From Candidatus Moraniibacteriota bacterium (GTDB lineage: Bacteria > Patescibacteriota > Minisyncoccia > Moranbacterales > GCA-2747515): a DNA stretch of 8,685 nucleotides. Location of the stretch: the NCBI GenBank assembly GCA_027016355.1, contig JALWAF010000135.1, positions 2,501-11,185 on the forward strand, in the 5' to 3' direction. Position numbers and translations under genes: made by a program. Positions 1-6,300 of this stretch are shown in pieces. The number at the start of each line of letters is the position of its first letter. Position 1 is the stretch's first letter. Below the pieces are notes generated by a model, which did not search any database, was not told the origin of the DNA, and saw only the letters and a list, made by a program, of their open reading frames with translations.

Positions 1-480
1 ACTACACCTAGAGCGATGACTCTTGCCAGTAGTTTAATAAATCATGGAGCTGATCAACAAATTATAATTCGCAATCTATATCGTAGTTTGCCATTTTCGT
101 TATTGCAATTATGGGGTCGTGCCATGAAAAATTTTACTACTTCCAAATATGATGAAAAAACTGTAATATCATCGTTGACCTACAATGACCTTGTACAAAC
201 TGGTGCAAAGAATCATCACATCTACGATATTCTTACTAAAATGAAAGAAAACTATCCATCTGGTCATATCTTCATATTATTTTATGAAAATAAAAACAAG
301 GATTTTACAGCATTAATAGATACAGAACGTTCAAATATAAAGATGGATAATGCAGATATTCAAAAACTTACTAAGCTATCAAATAATATTTACAAAATTG
401 ATCTTTCAACAAAAACAATTGGAGCAGCTACAGAAGAAGTATGTAACCTACTCGCTCCATACACTAATGCTAAAAAATAA
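1..480 (+). CDS. DHH-family phosphoesterase (NrnA-like), C-terminal part, 5' end outside window
   Basis: The frame is open from base 1, so the ATG at 16 is an internal methionine and 159 residues are visible. The opening TTPRAMTLASSLINHGAD and the LLQLWGRAM segment (about residues 35-43) match the linker after the DHH domain in NrnA-type phosphoesterases. Those enzymes hydrolyse short oligoribonucleotides, cyclic dinucleotide products or pAp in the cytoplasm. The catalytic DHH residues lie upstream and cannot be seen. The rest should be the DHHA1 substrate-binding domain, and the VISSLTYNDLVQTGA stretch fits its start. However, the usual GGGH..AAG loop near the C terminus is missing: that position reads KLTKLSNNIYKID, then TIGAATEEVC. 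The protein may therefore be a diverged or specialised family member. The family call is fairly sure; the substrate is not known. The gene ends in TAA directly at a terminator. Confidence 0.72.
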   Translation, partial: TTPRAMTLASSLINHGADQQIIIRNLYRSLPFSLLQLWGRAMKNFTTSKYDEKTVISSLTYNDLVQTGAKNHHIYDILTKMKENYPSGHIFILFYENKNKDFTALIDTERSNIKMDNADIQKLTKLSNNIYKIDLSTKTIGAATEEVCNLLAPYTNAKK

Positions 481-516
481 AAAACGAGATAGTAAATTAT
501 ACTAATCTTGTTTTTT
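479..516 (+). terminator. Intrinsic terminator after the DHH gene
   Basis: The stop codon runs into a hairpin. The left arm AAAAAACGAGAT (479-490) pairs with ATCTTGTTTTTT (505-516) through one G-U pair. AGTA (491-494) then pairs with TACT across one bulged A, leaving an AATTA loop. The A-run and T-run flanks give a U-tract on either strand, so it could work in both directions. It separates the DHH gene from the secretion ATPase gene. Confidence 0.75.
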
Positions 517-532
517 GATATTTGCAAAATTC

Positions 533-561
533 TTTCATCTCACGACATAAAATGATATAAT
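533..561 (+). promoter_or_regulatory. Promoter of the tandem GspE gene (extended -10)
   Basis: A perfect TATAAT (556-561) is preceded by TGA (553-555), forming an extended -10 element. The hexamer 17 bp upstream, TTTCAT (533-538), is a poor -35 match, as is common for extended -10 promoters. The expected start of transcription is near 568, leaving a leader of about 40 nt. No Shine-Dalgarno sequence is visible before the ATG at 608. Confidence 0.6.
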
Positions 562-607
562 GAAATAACTTAAAACTTTATATCACATCTTTGTAAAATA
601 AAAAATT

Positions 608-3600
608 ATGGTTATAAAAATAAAACATGCTAAGACTGCTTCCGAAAAACGTCATGACCGAGAAACCCAACGAGCATTAAAACAAATGCGTACAAAAAGC
701 CAAGAAGAGTTTGCTTCACATATGGCAAAGAAATTAGGTATGCCTTATATCGATTTAAACATCACACCAATTTCAAGTGATGCCATAGCAATGTTATCAG
801 AAGAAACTGCTAAAAAATATAATGTGGCAGTATTTCATAGCACAGGAAAATCTGTAAAACTTGGAACTCCAAATCCTCAAAATAATGAACTTCACTCTTT
901 TATTTCTGAATTAAAAGATAAAAAAGGCTGGACTGTAGAGTTATTTGTTATTTCACAACAATCTTTTGAAAAATTATTGCATCAATATAAAAATGCATAT
1001 TTTATCGATGCAATTGACATGATGCGGTTAACTCTTACTGGGGATGATTTAAAAGAATTTGAAGCTGGCATTGGTAAATTATTAAAACTTAAAGATAATC
1101 TCGATGCACTACCAACAACAGAAGTATTAAATATTTTATTTTCTGGTGCAGTATCTCTTGATGCAAGTGATATTCATATTGAACCTCAACGCGAAACGGT
1201 TAGAGTACGTTATCGTATTGATGGAGTTTTACAAACAATTGTTGATTTCCCAGAACATACATACAAATTGATAATAAACCGCATTAAATTGATGAGTAAA
1301 ATGAAAATCAATGTAAAAGACCAGGCTCAAGATGGTCATTTTACTTTCAGTGTAGATGACACTAGAATTGATGTTCGTGTTTCTACAATCCCTGGTAAAA
1401 AATTTGAAGGTATTGTAATGCGTCTACTACGCAGTGATAGTGTTACCGTTGATATAAACAATTTAGGACTTACCGGAAAAGCTTTTGAGGATATCCAAAA
1501 AAATATAGTAAAAAATGCCGGCATGATACTCACAACTGGACCAACTGGATCTGGTAAAACCACAACTCTCTACACCCTTATTAATCACATTAAATCACCA
1601 GAAACAAAAATAATCACGATTGAAGATCCTATTGAATATCAAATTGACGGTATCTCACAAACACAAGTGTCAAAGGACCGCGGATATACTTTTTCAAAAG
1701 GACTTCGAGCTGTAGTGCGTCAAGATCCTGACGTTGTGCTTGTTGGTGAAATACGAGATGACGAAACAGCAGATGTTGCTGTAAATGCTGCGCTTACGGG
1801 ACATTTAGTTCTCTCAACACTTCACACTAATAATGCCGTTGCAACAATTCCTCGTCTTATGGAGCTTGGCGTTAAACCAACTCTCATCCCTACTGCAACA
1901 AACATTTTTATGGCACAGCGACTTGTCCGCAAGCTCTGCAAACACTGCAAAGAACAATATACTCCGGCACAAGAAACAATTGACATGTTTATGAAAATGA
2001 TTGCCCTAATATCACCAAAAGCCAAACTAGAAATACCAAAAAAGATTACAAAAATTTATAAAGCTGTCGGTTGCGAAAAATGTCACAATACCGGATACAA
2101 AGGACGTATTGGTATTTTTGAAATTTTGACAATGTCCAATAAAATCGAACAACTGATTCTTGATATGGCAAGTGAAACAGATATTATCAAAGAGGCTTTG
2201 GAAGAAGGATTTGTCACAATGACACAAGACGGGGTGTTAAAAGCAATTGCAGGCATCACAACATTTGAGGAAATAATGAGGGTCACAACAGAAGGTGAGC
2301 TGATTGAATCATTATACGAAGACCTCATGACTCAATCCCTTGCTCGCGGTGTATTTGTAGATTACTCTATACAGCAACAAGTGGCTACAAATGCACAAAA
2401 TTTTGAAGCCATGAATAAATTTATAAATAGCTTAGAGGATAAAGACGTGCTACCAGCCATTCTCTCTTATGGTGCTCTACTTAAATCTAGTGACATTCAC
2501 ATTGAACCACAGGAAGAATATGTTGACGTGCGTATGCGTATTGACGGAGTGCTTCAGTCAATTGTTAAACTTCCTATTGTTAGTTATCCTCTACTATTGA
2601 GTAAAGTAAAAATTGCAAGTAATATTCCAACAACAGTACGACAAGGAGTATCTGACAGTCGATTTCGTATTATGTATGAAAAAGAAGATGAAACTGAAAA
2701 CAAAGTCGATGTTCGTGTATCAATTATTGTGGGTGGTTATGGTGAAACTATTGTACTTAGACTTCTGAGTCGTGAAAATGTAAATCTTGATATACATTCT
2801 ATTGGCATTCGTGAATATAATTTGGAACGTATCATGACACAAGTAACAAAACCCTATGGAGTAGTGCTGAATACTGGACCAACCGGATCCGGTAAAACCA
2901 CAACTCTCTACAGTATTCTAAATGAAATCAGTAGCCCCGATGTAAAAATTATTACAATTGAAAATCCAATCGAATATCAACTTGATGGTATACTACAAAC
3001 TCAAATTGATAAAAAAGCAGGATATACATTTGACACCGCCTTGCGAGCTCTACTACGTCAAGACCCTGATATACTCTTGGTAGGTGAAATTCGTGATGAA
3101 GAAACTGCTACCACAGCCATAAACGCGGCTCTTACCGGTCACCTTCTCATATCATCACTTCATACCAATGACTCAGTAGGCGCTATTCAACGACTTATAA
3201 ATCTCGGAGTAAGCACAGATGATCTCACAACTGCCACGAATGCTTTCATAGCACAACGATTGGTACGGAAACTATGTGACTGCAAAACAGAACAAAGTCT
3301 ATCAGAAACAGACAAGGCACTTGTTACAAAAGTTTTGGAAAGCATTTCTCCGAAAGTATCTATACAAAAACCTCAAACTCAGAAAGAATACATACCAAAT
3401 GGTTGTGAAAAGTGTAACGGTATCGGCTACAAGGGTCGTACCGTAGTATCTGAAGTATTCGTGATGGACGACGACCTCCGAGAGTTAATCGCTCACGGAG
3501 CACTAGCTCCAGACATTAAACGCAAAGCAGTAGAAAACGGAATGCTCACAATGGAACAGGATTCAATTCTAAAAGTCTTGGAAGGAATAACAACTATGGA

Positions 3601-3628
3601 AGAAGCAAAACGTGTAACAACCTTATAA
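608..3628 (+). CDS. Tandem-duplicated GspE/PilB-type secretion ATPase (two full ATPase modules in one chain)
   Basis: This is a cytoplasmic hexameric motor ATPase of the type II secretion/type IV pilus class, which powers pilin polymerisation; the usual length is 400-600 residues, against 1006 here. Residues about 36-160 resemble the MshEN/T2SSE N-terminal domain. Module 1 has Walker A GPTGSGKT (311-318), Asp box IEDPIEY (338-344), Walker B DVVLVGE (375-381), His box with H399 and H406, and a metal site C444-C447/C489-C492. Module 2 repeats this exactly 446 residues later: Walker A 757-764, Walker B 821-827, H845 and H852, C890-C892/C933-C936. Both have an SDIHIEPQ segment before the ATPase core. 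Module 2 lacks the MshEN domain, has N786 where module 1 has D340, and has CxC instead of CxxC. The cores are about two-thirds identical by eye. The gene appears to be transcribed alone, from an extended -10 promoter. Pilin and platform genes are not in view, so extension rather than another secretion role is inferred. Confidence 0.93.
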   Translation: MVIKIKHAKTASEKRHDRETQRALKQMRTKSQEEFASHMAKKLGMPYIDLNITPISSDAIAMLSEETAKKYNVAVFHSTGKSVKLGTPNPQNNELHSFISELKDKKGWTVELFVISQQSFEKLLHQYKNAYFIDAIDMMRLTLTGDDLKEFEAGIGKLLKLKDNLDALPTTEVLNILFSGAVSLDASDIHIEPQRETVRVRYRIDGVLQTIVDFPEHTYKLIINRIKLMSKMKINVKDQAQDGHFTFSVDDTRIDVRVSTIPGKKFEGIVMRLLRSDSVTVDINNLGLTGKAFEDIQKNIVKNAGMILTTGPTGSGKTTTLYTLINHIKSPETKIITIEDPIEYQIDGISQTQVSKDRGYTFSKGLRAVVRQDPDVVLVGEIRDDETADVAVNAALTGHLVLSTLHTNNAVATIPRLMELGVKPTLIPTATNIFMAQRLVRKLCKHCKEQYTPAQETIDMFMKMIALISPKAKLEIPKKITKIYKAVGCEKCHNTGYKGRIGIFEILTMSNKIEQLILDMASETDIIKEALEEGFVTMTQDGVLKAIAGITTFEEIMRVTTEGELIESLYEDLMTQSLARGVFVDYSIQQQVATNAQNFEAMNKFINSLEDKDVLPAILSYGALLKSSDIHIEPQEEYVDVRMRIDGVLQSIVKLPIVSYPLLLSKVKIASNIPTTVRQGVSDSRFRIMYEKEDETENKVDVRVSIIVGGYGETIVLRLLSRENVNLDIHSIGIREYNLERIMTQVTKPYGVVLNTGPTGSGKTTTLYSILNEISSPDVKIITIENPIEYQLDGILQTQIDKKAGYTFDTALRALLRQDPDILLVGEIRDEETATTAINAALTGHLLISSLHTNDSVGAIQRLINLGVSTDDLTTATNAFIAQRLVRKLCDCKTEQSLSETDKALVTKVLESISPKVSIQKPQTQKEYIPNGCEKCNGIGYKGRTVVSEVFVMDDDLRELIAHGALAPDIKRKAVENGMLTMEQDSILKVLEGITTMEEAKRVTTL

Positions 3629-3632
3629 AAAT

Positions 3633-3662
3633 AAAAAAATCACTAGAAATAGTGATTTTTTT
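3633..3662. terminator. Bidirectional terminator between the GspE gene and the minus-strand RNA
   Basis: This is a perfect 13-bp stem: AAAAAAATCACTA (3633-3645) pairs with TAGTGATTTTTTT (3650-3662) around a GAAA tetraloop. Read on plus, it ends with a T7 run five bases after the GspE stop. Read on minus, the stem is followed by T7 and then ATTTTT (to 3627). It can therefore end both the GspE message and the convergent minus-strand RNA. Confidence 0.88.
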
Positions 3663-3690
3663 ATTTTGCTATTTTTATGTCTGTAGACAC
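3661..3690 (-). other. Possible 9-codon micro-ORF with strong ribosome binding site in the candidate RNA
   Basis: On the minus strand AGGAGG (3702-3697) lies 6 nt before a GTG (3690-3688) that opens VSTDIKIAK followed by TAA (3663-3661), immediately at the terminator. The binding site extends to UAAAGGAGGU. No longer frame begins here. Most of the codons lie inside the 17-bp closing helix, and CUCCU at 3765-3761 could mask the binding site. It may be a real leader-type peptide or simply a ribosome-binding element of the RNA. Confidence 0.2.
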
Positions 3691-3862
3691 CTACTACCTC
3701 CTTTAACCGTAGGCAGCATACCCGCATGGTCTATGACTCATGCGGGGAGAAGAAAAATCGAGGAGAAACGCAGCCGAAACCACCCAGCCCGATCTGGATT
3801 ATAACTTCCGTATGAGCTTAAAAGATAGGAAAGCCCATAATATGCCTACAGACATAAAAATA
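3670..3862. repeat. 17-bp inverted repeat closing the RNA domain
   Basis: Bases 3670-3686 (TATTTTTATGTCTGTAG) are the exact reverse complement of 3846-3862, with 159 bases between. A 17-bp perfect match at this distance is unlikely by chance in a 400-bp gap and fits the closing helix of a folded RNA. The inner half also contains the small palindrome GTCTGTAGAC (3679-3688), which could form a competing hairpin. Confidence 0.75.
3721..3746. other. GC-rich hairpin inside the RNA domain
   Basis: CCCGCATG (3721-3728) pairs with CATGCGGG (3739-3746), and GTC/GAC (3729-3731 with 3735-3737) continues the stem after one bulged base, leaving a triloop. It is the most stable local helix in the gap. A competing long-range partner for its right arm is CCGTATGAG (3808-3816). 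That pairing would be complete on the plus strand with one G-U, but has one A-C mismatch on the minus strand. Confidence 0.65.
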
Positions 3863-3924
3863 TCAAATTTTGAAAGATTTTGTCGAATTGTTGGTTTTTT
3901 GAAGTTTTCCTTATTCGACTTGTA

Positions 3925-3953
3925 ACTATAGCATACCTTTAAAATCTTGTCAA
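3925..3953 (-). promoter_or_regulatory. Consensus sigma70-type promoter of the minus-strand RNA
   Basis: On the minus strand there is a perfect TTGACA (3953-3948), a 17-bp spacer, then TATAGT (3930-3925). The likely start is A3920 or G3919, which coincides with the first base of a 7-bp hairpin. This is the best consensus match in the window. Its -35 box overlaps the -35 box of the opposing ruvB promoter. Confidence 0.8.
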
Positions 3954-3975
3954 GTGCATACTGGACTGGTAGAAT
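3947..3975 (+). promoter_or_regulatory. ruvB promoter, divergent and sharing the -35 box
   Basis: TTGTCA (3947-3952) is followed by a 17-bp spacer and TAGAAT (3970-3975), with TGG (3967-3969) giving an extended -10. Each hexamer matches consensus at five of six bases. The start is expected near 3982, giving a leader of about 48 nt with no Shine-Dalgarno sequence before the ATG at 4030. The palindromic TTGTCAA (3947-3953) supplies the -35 element on both strands. Confidence 0.72.
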
Positions 3976-4029
3976 AGTATAGTGATAGACTATTATTAGA
4001 CATATTTAACAACATCTCAATCTACATTT

Positions 4030-5052
4030 ATGACACTCATTACAAATGAAGAAAACTTGGAAAACAATGATAATTTAGACACTGCTGATGAGGAAGCTTC
4101 TAGTGAATTTACTATTGATTATACATTACGACCTCAACAACTCGAAGACTACGTTGGACAAGAAAAAATAAAGAAGCAATTAAACGTTTTTTTAGCGGCC
4201 GCTAAAAAACGTAAAGAACCACTTGAACATGTATTGCTCTATGGACCCCCAGGATTAGGAAAGACAACACTAGCTAATATCATTGCTCGTGAAATGAATG
4301 TAAATATAAAAACAACTTCTGGACCAGCAATCGAACGCGTAGGTGACCTTGGCTCAATACTTACAAATATGCAAGATGGCGATGTGCTATTTATAGATGA
4401 GATACACAGACTAAACAAGTCCGTAGAAGAAGTATTGTACCCAGCTATGGAAGATCATAAATTAGATCTTGTGGTGGGTAAAGGTCCTAGTGCACAAGCG
4501 CTTCAAATTGATCTGCCCAAATTTACACTTATCGGCGCCACAACTCGTATGGGCACGCTGACTGGACCACTTCGTGATAGATTTGGTGTAACTCATAAAT
4601 TGGAATTTTATAATCAAGATGATATTGAAAATATAGTAAAACGTAGTGCTTCAATTTTGGAATGTAATATTGATCATGATGGCGCTGTATGTCTGGCTAA
4701 ATCATCCCGCCAAACACCCCGCATAGCGAACCGTCTACTCAAACGAGCTCGTGACTGGGCAGATGTGCACGGATTTACATCGATAAACGCAGACGTTGCA
4801 CAAAAAACATTAGATATGCTTGACATTGACAAATACGGACTTGAGCCAACTGATCGCGAGTTTTTAGACTTAATTATTGAAAAATTTGATGGCGGACCTG
4901 TTGGTGTTGCTACAATTGCAAATGCTCTTTCAGAAGAAGTTCAGAACATTGAAGATGTATACGAACCCTATTTAATGCAACAGGGGTTTTTGTCACGTTC
5001 ACCTAGAGGTCGGGTTGTGACTGATTATTATATGCAATTATCTAAAAAATAA
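4030..5052 (+). CDS. ruvB: Holliday junction branch migration helicase RuvB
   Basis: RuvB is the hexameric AAA+ motor that, with RuvA, drives branch migration of Holliday junctions during recombination and repair in the cytoplasm. The 340 residues carry the full set of marks: the [12 protein letters not shown] opening (about 33-44), Walker A GPPGLGKT (72-79), Walker B LFIDEIHR (120-127), sensor 1 GATTR (169-173), the arginine-finger region GPLRDRFG (179-186), sensor 2 TPRIANR (229-235), and a C-terminal winged helix from about 284 ending in [10 protein letters not shown]. The length is normal for the family. About 30 acidic residues precede the conserved start, a modest extension. The ATG at 4030 is used because it follows the promoter by about 48 nt and no later methionine leaves the domain intact. 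No ruvA or ruvC is in view. Two small membrane-protein genes follow within 10 nt each, so it probably heads an operon. Confidence 0.97.
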   Translation: MTLITNEENLENNDNLDTADEEASSEFTIDYTLRPQQLEDYVGQEKIKKQLNVFLAAAKKRKEPLEHVLLYGPPGLGKTTLANIIAREMNVNIKTTSGPAIERVGDLGSILTNMQDGDVLFIDEIHRLNKSVEEVLYPAMEDHKLDLVVGKGPSAQALQIDLPKFTLIGATTRMGTLTGPLRDRFGVTHKLEFYNQDDIENIVKRSASILECNIDHDGAVCLAKSSRQTPRIANRLLKRARDWADVHGFTSINADVAQKTLDMLDIDKYGLEPTDREFLDLIIEKFDGGPVGVATIANALSEEVQNIEDVYEPYLMQQGFLSRSPRGRVVTDYYMQLSKK

Positions 5053-5062
5053 CAATACTTTT

Positions 5063-5287
5063 ATGACAGCAATGTTTACAATTATATATATTTTTTTTAT
5101 TTTTTTTGTTACACTTACAAGTTTTTTCTTTGTAACACGATTACAAAAGTACTCTATAAATCCACGTCTCACTAAACCTCTTATACTATTATTTATAATC
5201 ACAACAAGCATACTTGTTATAATAAATATTTTATTTTTTATAAATATTCCTTTTGCTGAAATTTTTGATACTGTTAATTATTACTAA
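5063..5287 (+). CDS. Small two-helix membrane protein, unknown function
   Basis: This 74-residue protein is not one I recognise. It has two strongly hydrophobic stretches, about residues 4-25 (rich in Phe and Ile) and 39-62. A basic, polar linker with R26, K29 and R35 lies between them, which suggests a hairpin with the loop in the cytoplasm. It starts 10 nt after the ruvB stop and ends 8 nt before the PH-domain gene, so it is most likely co-transcribed with both. No Shine-Dalgarno sequence is visible before the ATG at 5063; a second ATG at 5072 would remove three residues. The base composition is extremely AT-rich, as expected for a Phe/Ile-rich membrane segment. Hydrophobicity and tight packing support it as real; its role is open. 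Confidence 0.6.
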   Translation: MTAMFTIIYIFFIFFVTLTSFFFVTRLQKYSINPRLTKPLILLFIITTSILVIINILFFINIPFAEIFDTVNYY

Positions 5288-5295
5288 TAAATATT

Positions 5296-5826
5296 ATGAA
5301 GCCCTTAGATTTTTATTTCTCATCACAACATCCAAACGAAAAAATTTTATTTATTGTACACAGACATTGGTTTAATATGCTTGTGCAATTTATTCCTCTT
5401 TTATCACTTTTGGGTATTATGATTATAAGCTTTATTATGCAACCATACATATTTGAAGATTTCGCTCCAGAAGGTGGTCAAACAATTTTTTTCTTTTTAC
5501 AAACTTTTTTCTTGATTTTTATTTGGATTTTTGGTTTTATTATTTGGTTTGATTATTATCTAGATATTTGGATTATTACAACAGAACGAATAGTGAATGT
5601 TGAACAAAAAGGACTTTTTTCTAGACAAGTAAGTGAATTAAAATTCAATCACATCCAAGACATTTCCACAGATATAAAAGGTTTTTTCCCAACTATTCTA
5701 AATTTTGGCGATATCACAGTACAAACCGCCTCCGAGCAATCGCACTTCATATTTCGCTCCGTAGGCAATCCCTACAAAATTAAAAGCGACTTGATGTACC
5801 AAGTCAAAAAAATGAAACAAAAATAA
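5296..5826 (+). CDS. Bacterial PH-domain membrane protein (DUF304/bPH2-type)
   Basis: This 176-residue protein resembles the YdbS/YdbT class of bacterial PH-domain membrane proteins. Residues about 26-48 and 63-86 form two hydrophobic transmembrane helices. From about 90 onward the pattern DIWIITTERIVNVEQKGLF, then LKFNHIQDISTDIKGFF and a LNFGDITVQTAS segment, is the typical bPH2 strand order, with the conserved ITTERIV and IQDI elements. The PH-like domain should lie in the cytoplasm beside the membrane. Family members are widespread and mostly uncharacterised, so no substrate can be named. The gene starts 8 nt after the small membrane-protein gene and is the last plus-strand gene before convergent minus-strand genes. 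No strong terminator follows; only AT-rich weak pairing is seen at 5820-5870. Confidence 0.82.
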   Translation: MKPLDFYFSSQHPNEKILFIVHRHWFNMLVQFIPLLSLLGIMIISFIMQPYIFEDFAPEGGQTIFFFLQTFFLIFIWIFGFIIWFDYYLDIWIITTERIVNVEQKGLFSRQVSELKFNHIQDISTDIKGFFPTILNFGDITVQTASEQSHFIFRSVGNPYKIKSDLMYQVKKMKQK

Positions 5827-5915
5827 AATGAGCACAATATTTTTGTACCCATTCTTTTGTTTTATTTAACCATTTCAGATTTCTTAGTGTTATTTATTGG
5901 ATTCTACAGCATTGT

Positions 5916-6212
5916 TTACAATTTCTCAGGAAAAACATAATCAAAAAAATTTTCCAATCCATCATCAACGAATAGCCATTTGACTATTTCGGCAATGGCA
6001 AAAAAACAAACTATTGCTATAACAATACTTCCTGGTATTGCCAAAATACCATTTATCATTTCCTCTGTATTTGTTGCTTTTTTAATATTCATCATTCCCT
6101 CCCCTAACATATGAATAGGAATGTGCCAACAACCAAAATACAAAGCACCGATAGTAATTATTACAGACGAAAAAAAACATATCCCTTCCATAAAATATCG
6201 CTTTGTCATCAT
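5916..6212 (-). CDS. Small two-helix membrane protein, unknown function
   Basis: I do not recognise this protein of 98 residues (97 if the second ATG is used). It has hydrophobic stretches at about residues 9-28 and 55-80, an intervening segment with a small charged patch (KKATNTEE), and an acidic, aromatic tail ending FFDYVFPEKL. The frame is open up to 6284, but I choose the tandem ATG-ATG at 6212/6209. A strong GAGGAGGAG binding site sits at 6222-6214, with AGGAGG 6 nt before the 6209 ATG, and a promoter lies at 6262-6235, inside the longer frame. The gene converges on the PH-domain gene. On the minus strand it lies about 230 nt downstream of the helicase gene, with its own promoter. Its strong binding site differs from the plus-strand genes here, which have none. 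Confidence 0.55.
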   Translation of the reverse strand: MMTKRYFMEGICFFSSVIITIGALYFGCWHIPIHMLGEGMMNIKKATNTEEMINGILAIPGSIVIAIVCFFAIAEIVKWLFVDDGLENFFDYVFPEKL

Positions 6213-6234
6213 TCTCCTCCTCAAAAATTTGTAT

Positions 6235-6262
6235 ATTTTAAATGTTAAACAACTTCTCTCAA
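6235..6262 (-). promoter_or_regulatory. Promoter of the small minus-strand membrane-protein gene
   Basis: On the minus strand TTGAGA (6262-6257) and TAAAAT (6240-6235) are separated by 16 bp, each five of six to consensus. Transcription would start near 6228, giving a short leader that contains the GAGGAGGAG ribosome binding site at 6222-6214. This supports starting translation at 6212/6209 and not at 6284. Confidence 0.5.
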
Positions 6263-6300
6263 TCAAACTCCGAATTTTTATCAAAATTTGAATAAAGAGT

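Larger units (their letters stand above)
3630..3919 (-). ncRNA. Candidate structured non-coding RNA, about 290 nt, family unknown
   Basis: A consensus minus-strand promoter places +1 near G3919, and the bidirectional terminator ends the transcript near 3630. The RNA would begin with a 7-bp hairpin, GUCGAAU (3919-3913) with AUUCGAC (3888-3882), starting at the predicted +1. A 17-bp perfect inverted repeat (3862-3846 with 3686-3670) then closes a domain of about 160 nt. Inside it is a GC-rich hairpin, CCCGCATG with CATGCGGG extended by GTC/GAC (3746-3721), and a 4-bp CCAG/CTGG hairpin near 3783-3796. Close to the 3' end is UAAAGGAGGU (3705-3696), a full-length complement of the 16S rRNA tail. 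I compared it by memory with tmRNA, RNase P, SRP RNA and common riboswitches and saw no convincing match. A 6S-like RNA remains possible because of the long closing helix. No open frame of credible size lies on this strand here. The transcription unit is well supported; the function is unknown. Confidence 0.6.

Noticed and set aside
3696..3705. ACCTCCTTTA on the plus strand, identical to the 16S rRNA 3' tail.
   Set aside because: No other 16S sequence surrounds it and no plus-strand promoter serves it. It is better read as the complement of a Shine-Dalgarno sequence on the minus-strand RNA.
3775..3790. T-box-like GGGTGG on the minus strand near 3785-3780.
   Set aside because: It lacks the ACCGCG partner, a stem I with a specifier loop, and any aminoacyl-tRNA synthetase or amino-acid gene downstream.
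3737..3820. TPP riboswitch-like string GATCTGGAT on the plus strand (3791-3799), with TTCCGTATG after it, inside the RNA gap.
   Set aside because: The other half of the TPP core (CUGAGA) is absent and the spacing and helices do not fit. No plus-strand promoter is seen directly upstream, and the downstream gene is ruvB behind its own promoter. Likely a chance 9-mer; a cmscan with the TPP model would settle it.
3740..3925. 61-codon plus-strand open frame in the gap before ruvB.
   Set aside because: It lies wholly across the structured RNA and its promoter, has no ribosome binding site, has low-complexity unlike-protein composition, and begins inside a hairpin.
5827..5915. Strong bidirectional terminator between the convergent genes.
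   Set aside because: Only weak AT-rich pairing (AAATAAAA with TTTTATTT and several G-U pairs) is present, which is not enough to call.
6213..6284. Longer 122-codon version of the small minus-strand membrane protein starting at 6284.
   Set aside because: The extra 24 residues have no binding site and would overlap the promoter at 6262-6235; the strong GAGGAGGAG points to 6212/6209.
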